A stretch of 64,000 nucleotides of DNA, taken from NCBI GenBank assembly GCA_029204225.1, contig CM055112.1, forward strand, positions 30,094,203 through 30,158,202, given 5' to 3'. This DNA comes from Diphasiastrum complanatum. Lineage: Eukaryota > Streptophyta > Lycopodiopsida > Lycopodiales > Lycopodiaceae. Positions 23,586 through 34,940 of this stretch are shown here, piece by piece (position 1 is the first letter of the stretch; each line of letters opens with the position of its first letter). A model generated the notes under the pieces. It was not told where the DNA came from. It worked only from the letters and a program-made list of their open reading frames with translations, and searched no databases. Made by a program: the position numbers and the translations under genes.

Positions 23586-26500
23586 TTGCTACTAAAAATG
23601 CTCTTTAGTTTAAGAAATGCACAACTCTAAAAACATTGATCTTCATTGCATGATATTTTTATTATTTTTCCTATCTACTTCTAGGAAATCTTGTTTCTCT
23701 CTCTTGTTATGCTTGCTTCTTGCCTTATCTCTGTTCATTTTGTATCTAGTTGCGTTGGTATAAATACCTATTACCATGTGGCTAATCTACTGATTTTTAG
23801 CGCAGCAACAACCTATTGGGTGCCTATATGCTTCTCAACCACAATGCTTCCTTTGTCGCTTGAGAGAGCAATATACTCTGATTCTATAGTTGATAGAGCT
23901 ATTGAGGTTTGCTTGTGACTATGCCATGAGATTGGACCATTGTTGAGGAAGCATGTAAATTCACATGTGGATCTACGAGTGTCTATATCTCAGCCCAACT
24001 TGCATCCGAATAACCACTGAGTATGTTGAGTTTGTCATTGTCAACTGCTCCATAACAGATGCATTGGTCCATCGTAGCTCGAATGTATCTCATAACTCTG
24101 ATAAGAGCCTTCTAATGTGTAATACTCAAATTAGCCATGTATTGGCTTAACACTAGAGTCATCACAAAATTCGCACAAAAGTGTGCATTTCAAGCACTTG
24201 TTCCAAAAATCATCTCTCATAAACTATGATGAATCGCATCAAATCCTTTCACATGTGTATTCTTCATATATATATTTAGCGATTAGAAACTGTGAGGCCT
24301 TCATTTTGAGCAACTTATATGTAAGATATAATGTGTCAAACAAACATGTGGGGGCATTGATGAAACTTCAATATTTTCATATATGGGACTATATTATATG
24401 ACTGTAGAAACATAGGCAACATTACAAGAGTTAACATGTAGTTAGTTGGTAGTTAAAAGTAAATTTTTCTTGTAATGAATAGCTAAGCTCTCTTTTGATT
24501 CCCTTTGATGGAGAATATGTATGAAGGAATAGAGATCAAATAGAGAGAAGTGTAAGAGGAGCTTCACAGTGTTGTTCGGTGACGACTCACTCAAAAAGAA
24601 AAGAAAGACAAAGGGATTTTGTTCTTATAGTATCGTTTTTATGTTGCATGTATCTGCTTGCTTGTTGTGTTGTCTGTGATTCGTATTAGCTCATCTAGTT
24701 CCTGCAATTCCTCACATCAGACAAACGCTTCTGCCAGCACATCAAAAATGTTAGGACCAACGTCAGCATCAACATGCTTATCTTATGAACATTTCCCTAA
24801 TAAAACATGACATCCATACTTATGAGAACTTTGTTTATGGAAGGAATGTAGATCCTATAAGCTTTACTTACATCATTATAGCCAACAAATAACCCCAACT
24901 TAGATGTGGGATCTTCCTATATGGTGTTGAGTCGTGAGTTCTTCCAATACTTGAGCTTGGTATTTCTGGATAGAGATGGATTGTGGTGGCATGAGACACC
25001 GTAGTTTGTGCTTCAAGGGACAGCTCTATCATGTTGGTGCAATTCCCACAACATGGGGATGAGCATAGATTAACTCTATCGATTGATGTCTCTTCACTAG
25101 TGTTGGTTGATATAGGTTAATCATAGGTTAGATATTAAGGAAGTCGCTACAATGGTATCAGAGCATACCTATCTGTGCAAAAATTTGAACCAATGGGAGG
25201 TGGTTCGAAGGAAAGCTTGCATGGAGTTTTCTATGAACAATGATTTGGGGAAGTCAATTTCTTTGAGCTTGAATTATGCATCTCTTGTGGATTAATAGAT
25301 TGAGGATATGGTTGATTGATTTGCAACATCTTTGATAGCCTAGCATGACTATAGTAATGGTGTTTGTGCTAGTACCATGAGGATCATGGAAGTGATATTA
25401 TTGCATGCTACAAAGGCTATGATCTTGTGGAATAGTGTAAGGGACTCAACATGCATCATGTACAAGAGCAATTTTACTCAAGTCTGAGCTTGGTATTCTT
25501 GCTTGTGATGATTGCTAAGTGAATACACATGTGAGAAATGAAAAATCAGTTTTTTCTACTCAAGATTTTCTTATATTTTATTGTTTTTTCATGATTGGAT
25601 TGAATGATGGTTGGATCATGAATGGTAGCTAATAAATCACATGAGATACACTAGCAAAACTGGAATAGATCGATGGAGGCAACATATGGCTATTCTTCTA
25701 GGTTAATTGCTATTTGAAGTCTACACCTTAAATTATTTGGGAGAAGGACTTCGAGCATGCTTGCTTAGACTATTCCATGTATGCTAGGCTGATGGCTCAA
25801 AGCCATAAATTTAGAGGAGGTTGTCTCACCATTTTTTCATGGAGACCTTACATAATGCAAGTATATGGATCATACCAATGAGGGTTACATTAACAACGTC
25901 TACATCTAGCCATATGAACCGGTAGTTTGTTATCTCAAACTTTGTTTGAGTGCATGAGAGCTTCTTCATGAGTTCGTTTTTAATATTTAATAACTTCATA
26001 TAGTCTGGACATACGTGAGTGATAGGTGTTGTAATATTGTAGGATGGGAGACCAATAGTCTTCAAGAGCAAGAAGTTGTGTGAAATTAGATACACCATTA
26101 AGAAAAAAAAAACTTTTCATTGTAGTTCACCGTCTTAAAACATGGAGACATTATCTCTATGGTGATAAGTTTGTTGTTTGTAGATATTACTAACACCTTA
26201 AATATTTATGTAACTAGTTTGATTTCAGAGGCCAAAAGGCTAGGTGGGTTGAGCTCATTCAAGAGTTTGACCACTAGATTTGTCGTACTAAAGTTGCCAC
26301 CAATCATGTCTCAAAATGCAATGAAGTAAAATCATTCTCATTCGTTGTGATTCGTCTGTTGACCCCTCAGAAGAATATGCTAGATCCATTCATACATCAA
26401 ATGTGGCAAATAGTGGTAATAGGGAGAGATAGGCATGAATTATGATTAGGGCTACTATGTAGAGGCACAATGTGAAATAGCAATAACATGTCGAATCATT

Positions 26501-28633
26501 GCCAAATGTTGAAAGGCATAATAACAAATGTGAACTCATGGTCTATGTAGATGTCTCTCCTTTTAAGGTTTGGCCTATAACTTTTTGAGCTTACTAGCAA
26601 ACTCGAACAGCAAATAACTCTTTGAGCTTGCTATAACTCTTTGAGCTTACTATTCTATAAATTGTATAGTAAAAGAGAAATTGGGGTTTTGTGATGCGAA
26701 AGCATGCAAATTTGTATCCCATTGTTATCAAATTTTCTCTTTGCTAACATTGGGTTTTCCTCTAGGTGCTTCCCTTTCCAATCGAGGCAGGTTTAACTAG
26801 CTTTTATCTAGATCAATGCTAGGATCCATCATTGGAACTCCTCTTATCTGTCTTTCCTCAGTCATATCTTGTTTTAAAGCATATCATTTCTTCTTATTTC
26901 ACTTACTTTCTTTTTCTTTGGTTTCTTCGTCCCTCCTATTTTTGCGATCACCAAAGTTGTCTGTAAGTTCTTATGAAACAATGGCCCTTCTTTCCTCAAT
27001 TGGGACATTTAATCTGTGCCTTTTAAGCTTTGTGGCCTTGGTCTCCTTCTTGTATTTCTTCTCTCGCTCTTCTTTTCAGACATATCCATCCTAATTTCTC
27101 ATCGCGCCAACCTTGGGCTCCGGTTATGGCTTCCTCGTTTTGATGTTATTGATAGGGTATTATTTACATGAGAGATTTTATTGATTGGGATCTTGGTAGT
27201 GTTGTTTCTCCCTTGAGTCCCTATGGTTCTCAAAGATCATCACCATGAATTACAAACCTTTGGCTTCCATTGAACTAGAATTTGTCAAAAAATTGGTGTC
27301 ACATAATGGACTTTGTCTACTTGATCGGCTTGAAAAACATCTCAATGTCTTTGTACTAGAAGCCAACTTTTGATTCTAAGCCTTTTCACATTGTGACCAA
27401 GGTAAATTGTCCACCACCTCGCCTGATTTTTGTAACTCCAAATGGTCTTTAAAAGCTTGTGAGAAGAATGGAATGATCTCTTATTCTTTTGTATACATTT
27501 CTACCAAAGAACCCAACTTTACGTTCACCTAGTTCAACTTTAAATGGCTTAATAATGATCCTCCCTCTTTATGGAAAGTTAGATTTTGTCACTTCTGTCT
27601 TATTAAGCCTGTCAAAATGCTGCTCTTTGCCCTCAAAATTTTGCAGCATTCTCTTCTTGTTAAAGCCAAATACAAAGGTAGCGCTTGTCGCATCTACTCT
27701 AAATGTAAGTCAGCTAAAGAAGATACGATCCACCCCTTCTTTGCTTGTTATTTCTCTATGGAATGTAGTTTGTGATTTGTTTATTGCTAGGTTCCACGTG
27801 AAGTTTATGAATTTTTACCTCTCCTCTTTCTTACTCCATCTATGTTTTTCTAGATGTTGTAAACAAGTTTTGGCAATTTCTTAGCGTACCTATAGTCTGG
27901 CATATTTGGTTGAACAAAAATAGCAGAGAATTTGGGAAAGGGTTCTTAATCAAAGGTTAAATGTTTGAGGACAAAAAAAAAAAAACCTATGAGTGTTTTC
28001 TATACAAATAAAAAGTTAATTTTAACTATTTTTTTATGAAAATTGATGTTAAGAGGACGCAATAAAATGAAATCAATAAATTCTTCAACTAAAGCATTTA
28101 GCATATTGAAAGCATACTAGCATCTTCTATGGATTTAATTTTCTTTTGGTGGTAATCTTTAAGTTGACTTGTACATTGTGCTTTGTTTTGTAATTGACAA
28201 AAAATTTCAACAATTGCATCCTTTGGCTTTCGGCATATTTTGTGCATCTCATGGCAATACCAAAGACTTTGCAATATCTTCTCTTGAAGAAAACATGTTT
28301 TTGAATTTTCTAAAGCTTTGATACATATTGGGTAATAGAATTGTGTAGAATCTTAGTAAAACGTACAAAATACTAGTGTGAGCTTGTATTAAAATCACTT
28401 CATAAAGGCTATAATTATACATACAAGTGAATCGTACTTTTGATATGCAGGCCTTCAACTTGATCTGGATGTTTGATAAGATTGAGAAGATGGAACAACT
28501 TTTTCAAGAGCTGGAGTCATACAAGCTTCCACCTCCATTTATTGGACATAGATATCCTTTTATGCAAGCCCTTGATGCCCTTCGAAAGTTCCAAAGTGGA
28601 ACAACCAAAGGAAAAGTTGTTTTGGAATTGTAA
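23297..28633 (+). CDS. Zinc-binding/quinone-oxidoreductase-like dehydrogenase (VAT-1-like), last two exons
   Basis: C-terminal part of a medium-chain dehydrogenase/reductase of the NADPH-quinone oxidoreductase / VAT-1-like type, presumably an NAD(P)H-dependent reductase. Exon n is 23297-23513, after the acceptor caacag: GFDCILDAVLGDYFLPAYD, then the nucleotide-fold element GGRYIVYGASS, PNWLTLAWKYFRRPILDPLK, ending NKNIM. The final exon is 28451-28633, after acceptor atatgcag: AFNLIWMFDKIEKMEQLF, KLPPPFIGHRYPF, GTTKGKVVLEL and TAA, the canonical family C terminus. The two exons join in phase 0 (ATG then GCC). The intron between them, 4,937 bp, begins GTCTCTCT, a poor donor made by a microsatellite, and contains copia and gypsy debris. 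Upstream exons with the catalytic N-terminal half were not found; they are probably beyond the gypsy/MITE insertion. There are no stops or frameshifts in the visible exons, so the gene may be functional. Confidence 0.85.
23515..23582 (+). repeat. (TC)34 microsatellite at the 5' splice site
   Basis: The TC run begins at the second base of the intron, directly after the exon end ATG|G. It forms both the donor dinucleotide and a pyrimidine-rich intron start. Confidence 0.97.
23770..24150 (-). pseudogene. Ty1/copia RT end and RNase H fragment
   Basis: On the minus strand, starting near 24150, stops and frame changes interrupt but a typical copia order is visible: IRVMRYIRATMDQCICYG, LSGYSDASWAE (RNase H first Asp region), an ALSTIESEY-like piece in another frame, and LSQATKEALWLRSI. 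Only the 3' end of pol is present, without an LTR I can define. It lies inside the large intron of the dehydrogenase gene, antisense to it. Confidence 0.75.
25153..25164 (+). promoter_or_regulatory. Primer-binding-site motif of a decayed LTR element
   Basis: TGGTATCAGAGC, identical to the tRNA-iMet binding site of the intact elements. The preceding several hundred bases are probably its degenerate LTR, and the gypsy RNase H remnant about 900 bases downstream may be the same element. Confidence 0.7.
26030..26330 (+). pseudogene. Ty3/gypsy RNase H fragment
   Basis: The plus strand reads RPIVFKSKKL, then VVHRLKTWRHYLYGDKFVV, HLKYLCN and QKARWVELIQEFDH, with three stops between. The order matches the gypsy RNase H domain, including the ALK-WRHYLYG helix. 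It resembles the fragment at 1-666 more than the intact element at 16170. It is intronic debris of the dehydrogenase gene. Confidence 0.8.
26340..28450. other. Remaining intron sequence, no recognisable feature
   Basis: AT-rich. Several short open frames exist (for example around 26816-27094 and 27489-27884) but none resembles a family I know, and their composition looks random. The stretch ends with a normal acceptor, tgatatgcag at 28450. Confidence 0.5.
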
Positions 28634-30739
28634 AACGATGCTTCGATTCAGGCATGTCCAAAAATGCACAAGTGACATTACATTGAGCCAAATACTACGC
28701 CAATTTCTTAAGTATTTTTAAATGGTTGTTGTAGAAATTAGGTAGGTTTTAATCATGACAATATACTCCTTCAAGAAAGCTGTAAATTTCTTTTTTTGTG
28801 TACGTCTAATACTTAATGATATTTGAGGAAGAAAATAGTAGGCTACTTTTTCAAAACTCTTGGGCATGAATTATATGTTAGATTTTGCTCTACTAAGCAT
28901 CTTATTATTTTGCTCTATTACTTGGTATGTTTTTGTGTATGAAAAGAATTTAACATAATTATAGAATATTTCTTCAATATTAAACTCAAAAGTGGGATGC
29001 TAAAAAAACAAATTTAACTTGATGCTATCAAGCATATTGAATCTGTTCATTAGACAAAAATGTGTAAACATTTTGGCATTGAGTCTCTAAGAGTGTTTGC
29101 AAAAAAAAATTCATCAAATATATGGGTAGTAACAAAAAGTAGAGTTCCAATATGGTCAAAATGACTATGCTCAAATACAAGCTAATTCTATGGCCATATA
29201 TGTTTGGACACAACTTCAAATTGGCATTTTCTTTTGGATGGACATGTCAATATGGTTGTACAAGAATCTATGAAAGTAGACAAACATACACAATATTCAT
29301 GCTATTGGGGATGGTAACTTTCTGAGCTAATTGTTCAAGTTTATTTTTTCAAGCTTAGAAATATATAATGCTACACATTGTAAATCTCATTAGCAAAAAG
29401 ATGACAACAAGTTACTTGCACATGTGTAAAAGCACTTAGAAATATATGGTGCTACACATTTTCAAATCTCATTAGCAAAACATGATTACAAGTTACTTGC
29501 ATAAGAGTAACTTCTTTGAGCATCATCATCTACTTCATGGTGAGACTAGCCACCACATTTAACATGACACAATTTAGCACCAGATAAAAATTCCTCGCTC
29601 TCATGCAAAACATGTAGAGGTGTACATCCAAGAACTTGTCTATGCCTTTTGGATCATGGTGGAGAATTGCACATCTCAAATGCATGTTTGTGATCTAATG
29701 CTTATCTATTGTTCATGATCACAATGTGCAATGAAAATTCTAAAAAATTGCTCCGCACACATTCAAGGATAGTCTCTAGCATATATGAGTACACAAGGCA
29801 CGCATGATGTGTATCCACATTTTATTTAAGATATTGAAAAATACTTTGATGCTAATAATGATACCTAAAATTTGATCATCCACTACTTTTGTGTTTTGTT
29901 TAAGACTAATGACTACATTATTGACTAGTTATCACATCTTTAAAAATTTGAGAGCTTGTCGTACATATGTCTCTCCATCTATGTTGAGCAAATATTAAGT
30001 TATGTCATTTTCCTTTAATATGACATCCCTCTCACAAGTCCAATCACCTAGGACAATTTTTAATCTCCCATTCGCTCATTATTGCACATGGCTTGTGCGT
30101 TTCAAAATATCTACCAATCCTATCTATTTACTCTAGCATTTTTTGTTTTCCCATGTCATCCAACTAATCATGGTTTCTATCAATCTCTTCTAAGTTCTCA
30201 TCCTCACTACCAATCTCTACATTCTCATTATGTGTTTCATCATTGGCGTGAACACTATTTGTATTCCCATTTAATATTGCATCATCATTTTTTTCTTACC
30301 TTGACCTCTTCCTCTAGAAACTTGACCTCTCCTTTTACCATCTCAACACCTCCACCATTGCCTATAGTCTTTGACCTCACCATTGCAAACAACTACAATA
30401 TCAAACTTATTAGTAAAAAACACACAATTGATTAGCAACACACAATTATGCACATGTCATCACTTCTCAATATTATGCCTTCGGAAACAATGTCACACTT
30501 CTTACCAAGAGCATTAGTATAGAAAGCAATCTATTGATGTCTATGAAGCCGCTATTTTATAAGAAGATATAGAATCAAATTTCAAGTATGCATTGTTGAC
30601 AATTTTAACAAAATTTAGCCATGATTTCCATTAATTGATGCTAAATGAGAATCGTGGCTAAATTGATCTCATTTTTTAGTCATAAAAAGCATATGCAATG
30701 AAACTCATGCTAAGAAAAACTGAAATTGTATTGAATCAT
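28634..30739. other. Downstream region of the dehydrogenase gene with an 80-bp tandem duplication
   Basis: No coding region supported. cttagaaatatata...gctacacatt...caagttacttgca occurs twice in tandem, at 29354-29432 and 29434-29512, with about 90% identity by eye. The rest is AT-rich non-coding DNA. Confidence 0.6.
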
Positions 30740-31177
30740 AATTCTTTGAGCCTACTATATCATTCAATTTGCAATGCCAGTTTTAATTGACTAAGTTTGC
30801 AATTTCAAGCTCTATGGACTAAAAGAATTCCAATTCTATGGAAGAGACCCCCTAAAGCAGCATCAATGTTGCACATGTAGAGAAATTCAATTGAAGAGCA
30901 TCAACACATTACCACGAGATGATTACCCCTTGAGCAATATGATTCCATAGTAAACCGATGAATTCTTTGAGCCTACTATTCAATTTGCAATGCCAGTTTT
31001 AATTGACTAAGTTTACAATTTCAAGATCTATGGACTAAAAGAATTCCAATTCTATGGAAGAGACCCCCTAAAGCAGCATCAATATTACACATGTAAAGAA
31101 ATTCAATTGAAAAGCATCAACACATTACCACAAGAGAGGAGTACCCCTTGAGCAATACGATTCCACACTAAACAAAT
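30740..31177. repeat. Tandem duplication of about 220 bp
   Basis: Copy 1 (30740-30960) and copy 2 (30961-31177) both begin aattctttgagcctacta and contain agagaccccctaaagcagca. They end in a ttgagcaata-cgattcca block. They are clearly the same sequence with about ten percent difference or less, and no recognisable coding content. Confidence 0.93.
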
Positions 31178-31839
31178 TTTATCAAATAACACTAGCACAA
31201 TTCCACTCAAAAAAAGAGTAAAATTAGATTACTAGGATGTGCAAGAAACACTCCAAAAAATACAGCTTGCAATGTGTGAAACTTGATTCTTAGGTGTTCG
31301 AAAACAACCGAATGACAAGAGATAAGGTAGAATATCATAATTTGGTCTTCAAGCCTACTAGTCAATAGAAATCACTTCAAATTCAACACCTACATTTTGT
31401 GGGATTTATAAATCAGGTATCTTATCTTGTTGAACTACATAATAGGGTATAGTGAACAAATAGTGCACAAGACCATGAATGCCCTAAAGGCACATTGTGT
31501 GCAAAATGACCTAAATGCCTTGGAAATTAGTTAGGTCATTTGTGCAAAGAAAGTGATCAAATAAGGGAAACAATGGCTTGGCACAAAGCTTCTTTTTTTT
31601 TTTCTTGTTTGATTGCTCATTATCTTCGAAAGTTATGTCAAATTTGTTGTTACAACAGACAAAGCATGTGGTGATGGCTCTTAGCAAATTGGGAAGAGCT
31701 TTTGGAGAGACTTTTTGCAAACTTTGCACCTAACTATATGAGCTTTTTTGCAAAGTGGCTCCTAAACTTTTAACCAAGATCATTGGAAATTGGCTGCATC
31801 AAGTTTCAACAAAGCATTGGAAAATTGCATCAACCCTAG
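31178..31839. other. No recognisable gene
   Basis: AT-rich DNA leading into the next tandem array. A short inverted match, aaatgacctaaatgcc / ttaggtcattt, lies around 31505-31540. No open frame is convincing. Confidence 0.5.
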
Positions 31840-32440
31840 ACAAGCTTGAAAATTGCAATAAAGCCATCAAAGACAATGGCTTGTTGCTAGATGCTAATGT
31901 TTGGTTCCACCAAGCTATTTGCCACAATTGGAGTGTTTCCTTACAAATCTTGTTATATAAACATGATCAACTCATAAAGACTTGGAGTATTGTCTTAGAA
32001 AACTGGCTAAGTCGGGTTTTTTTTAACAAAAGGCCTAGTTAGCCTAATCATAAATAGTTGTAGTATTGCCTTAGAAAGTAAACAACTCATTAGGCACTTT
32101 AAACGAGCTTGGAAAATTGCACCAAATCCATTTTTAAAAGAAAGGAACGATGTTGGCATTTGGTTCCACCAAGGTGTCAACAACACAATTGGATTATCAT
32201 GTCAAAAATCTCTCGTAGAACGTACACAACTCATTAGGCACTCTGAACGAGCTTGGAAAATCACATAAAACCCATAAAAAGTATGGGCTGATAAAACCAG
32301 ATGTCAACATTCGGTTCCACCAACTTGTTTGCTCTAGTTGTTTTATAAATTTCACTCGGAAAGAAAATACACAAGTCATTAGGCACCCTTAACGAGCTTG
32401 AAAAATCTCATGAAACCCATAGAAATATTGGCTTGGTGGA
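31840..32440. repeat. Diverged tandem array, unit about 145 bp
   Basis: gagcttggaaaat-type landmarks recur at about 31848, 32104, 32248 and 32393, with the last spacings 144 and 145 bases. A second landmark, ggttccacca, recurs in register, as does caactcattaggcac. The first unit is more distant (about 258 bases), suggesting a larger or merged unit. There is no coding potential. Confidence 0.75.
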
Positions 32441-32537
32441 ACCAAGCACGAAGTTGTTTGCTCAGTATTTCAATAAGCAAAAACATTTGTTTTCCATGGC
32501 AGATTGCCAAATCACATGATCAAGCTAGACTTCGCAA

Positions 32538-32915
32538 CTACATTCTCATGGTAGGAAGCTTATATCCATCTACACATGCAGTAGAAATTGGAATTGTAGT
32601 TGTATTAGCGCAGAGAGATAGATCCTCCAGAGTAGTAGAGTTGATCAGCGTGTGTCGATCATCCCTAGTAAATCCATCCTCTGATAAATCAATATGAAGT
32701 CGAGTTGTTTTATGATTAAATCGAAGAGACTGAGAGCAAGATGCGTGGAGTGAACGAGGATGTGAGAAGTTGAGATGCACTTGTGGGCCACAGAATGTCA
32801 GAGCTGCATGGTCATAAGCAAGAGTGGCTTCATCTGCGATGGAGGAAGAGCCAAGCCAGACACGAACACGCTTTGTGAGCTCTCTAATCTCTGCAACCCA
32901 CCTTCCCCATGTACA
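32538..32915 (-). pseudogene. AP2/ERF-domain transcription factor, 5'-truncated
   Basis: Plant DNA-binding transcription factor remnant on the minus strand. From 32912: TWGRWVAEIREL, KRVRVWLGSSSIADEATLAY, DHAALTFCGPQVHLNF. This is the second strand to the end of an AP2/ERF domain: the WGRWVAEIRE block, the WLG element, the A-x-AYD-x-AA amphipathic helix and the terminal LNF are all present. About 60 further residues follow to a TAG at 32538 (IDLSEDGFTRDD, then CVDGYKLPTMRM). The first strand (YRGVR) is missing: a TAA lies two codons upstream of Thr. The open frame is otherwise intact, so it could also be a later exon; I prefer a truncated pseudogene because most ERF/DREB genes lack introns. 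The domain resembles the ERF/DREB type with one AP2 domain. Confidence 0.82.
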
Positions 32916-34802
32916 TTAATGGAAACAGAGTAGTATCTTCAAAGCTCACAAAAGATGAATCATTACACATCTCTCGTGCCTCCTTTCTCTTCAAATTTAA
33001 AGAAAATACATAGAACCTCTCGTCTGTAACTCTGCATTCAAATCATAAATTAGATTAAGACTCATTGATCTGCTATGCGACAACTATAGTGTAAACTGCG
33101 CTTCTCGCATTTGAGCACATATGGTTAGATTGTGTGAGGGAAAAAGGGCAGTTTACAAGAGAGCATATTAAAAACAAGATCAAATCATGAAGAAAAAGGG
33201 CTTATTGATGAAGGAACAAAAGGTGATAGGAGTTCCCACTGTGCTAGTTGGGGATATCTTTAATAACATAATGCAAATGTGCCTTGCATGCTTGCACAAA
33301 CAACTCAGAGCAAGAATATAGTATACATCGATGCTACGGTTGATTATATAGAAAAAATTTCATTTTTTTTCACAAAGGAAGTTGATTATGTGAAAATTTT
33401 GTCACTTTTTTTTTAGTTTTACAATCACAAAGCTAGATGGCTAGCTATTTTGAATACCTCTCTTCTTGTATGGATTTATTTGTATGGGGGAATCCATCAC
33501 ATTCTATGCTTGAACCTCCATAGCTTCTAACAGCCAACTCTTGTGACTCACTACATATTGTCAAAAGTATTATAGAGGCCAATATTTCTAAGAATATCAT
33601 GCACTCTAGACACAACCTATGTTGGAGCATTCATGACCAAAACCTTAGAAACACAAGACACTTATATTTTAACCTTCATAATTAATCTATCTTCTTTTCG
33701 TACCTTTTCTAGCCATTGAATATGGCTAGGCATGGATGAGCCATTTCAGAATAAAGAACTCCTTTGAGAAATTGATTGTAGAGCTCAAGGATGTGACTAA
33801 ATCTCCAATATGCATTGTCGACGATCATTTTTTAGATGAACACAAGATGTAGCTGAACAAATTTGTTTGTATCGTTTTCACCCATCCTCTGCTTCTTACT
33901 TGGCCCTTGAATTCTACATCCCAAACATCTCATATTAATGTCATATTTCATCCTCCCACCATCATGATGATGAAGTTACACAATTCATTGACATCAATGA
34001 GCTAATTTTTGTTCCTAAAATTGAGTGCTTAATTATCTGCCTCAATTACTTTGGGCCAACTTTTCAATGGTGCCTCGTCATGGTCTTGTTAACATTGCCC
34101 ATGGTGTCCACAAAGAAGTCGGTGTTCTAGTCAACAAACATGAAGAGTTGGAATGTTAAATCTTTTGCTACTTTTTTTTTCTTGTTGTTATAAATATGCA
34201 CTAGCTTTATAGATGGGAAACATATACTTAGAAAAACTTTAGGGTTTTCACGTGCCTCTAAACTAACTCTTTTTTTGAATGGATCTACCAATTTGCCAAT
34301 GGATGGGTAAATTTATCGGCTTCTATGTTTGAACCCCCATAGCTTTTAACAATCGACTCTATAGCTTCTGAGAATATCATGATGATTACGAGTTTTGAGA
34401 GCAGTATGTGGTCTACACACAACCTATGCAGGAGCATTCATGGCCAAAAACTTTGACTCACAAGATGCCAAGGATGAAATCACTACAAGCAATTACATAA
34501 AAATTTAGTTTAGATTAGTATTTTGTGATGTTAAATATTTTCAATCGTTGCAATTTGCAACACTCAACCTGTTAGTTTGTTGGAAATAGATGATGACTTT
34601 TGCTATCACTTGTAACAATGTGCTATTATTTAACGTATTGGGCATATTTTTCAAGTATATTGCGAACAGAATGGTGTAAATAATGGATTTATCATATAGG
34701 TGTCACATATTGCTCAAGATCATGATTTTTTAAACCTAAAGCAGAGGAAAGTATTGAGATTATTTTTAAATGTTAGCACAATTTATGTGGCTGTTTCTGA
34801 CA
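32916..34802. other. Non-coding with a duplicated block
   Basis: A block with tctatg-ttgaacc-ccatagctt and cacacaacctatg-aggagcattcatg occurs at 33500-33660 and again at 34320-34470, same orientation and diverged. The rest has no recognisable gene. Confidence 0.55.
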
Positions 34803-34940
34803 AAATTTTACATAAAATTTAATCCCAATCAATCCTAAAAGTGATGGAGGATGCACAAACCAAAGATCTAGATCCACACTATGAGTAGTTACCAAAACTA
34901 GCTAATTTGGCATTTAACTTCACAAAAGTAAAGTGCAACA
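34803..34940 (-). repeat. LTR-terminus fragment (third copy of the 41-kb hairpin arm)
   Basis: tgacaaaattttacataaaa at 34803 begins a block containing aatcctaaaagtgatggagg and accaaaactagctaatttgg. It is nearly the same as both arms of the inverted repeat at 41130-41441. By comparison with the right arm there, which abuts a primer-binding site, this is an LTR end lying in reverse orientation, possibly part of a solo LTR. Confidence 0.7.

Noticed and set aside
23697-23918. Plus-strand open frame of 75 codons as an extra exon of the dehydrogenase
   Set aside because: The region is antisense copia RNase H sequence, and the flanking exons join in phase without it.
29560-29720. Ankyrin-like piece on the minus strand (LGCTPLHVLHE)
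   Set aside because: Only one short TPLH match, with a stop soon after and no second repeat in register; too weak to call.
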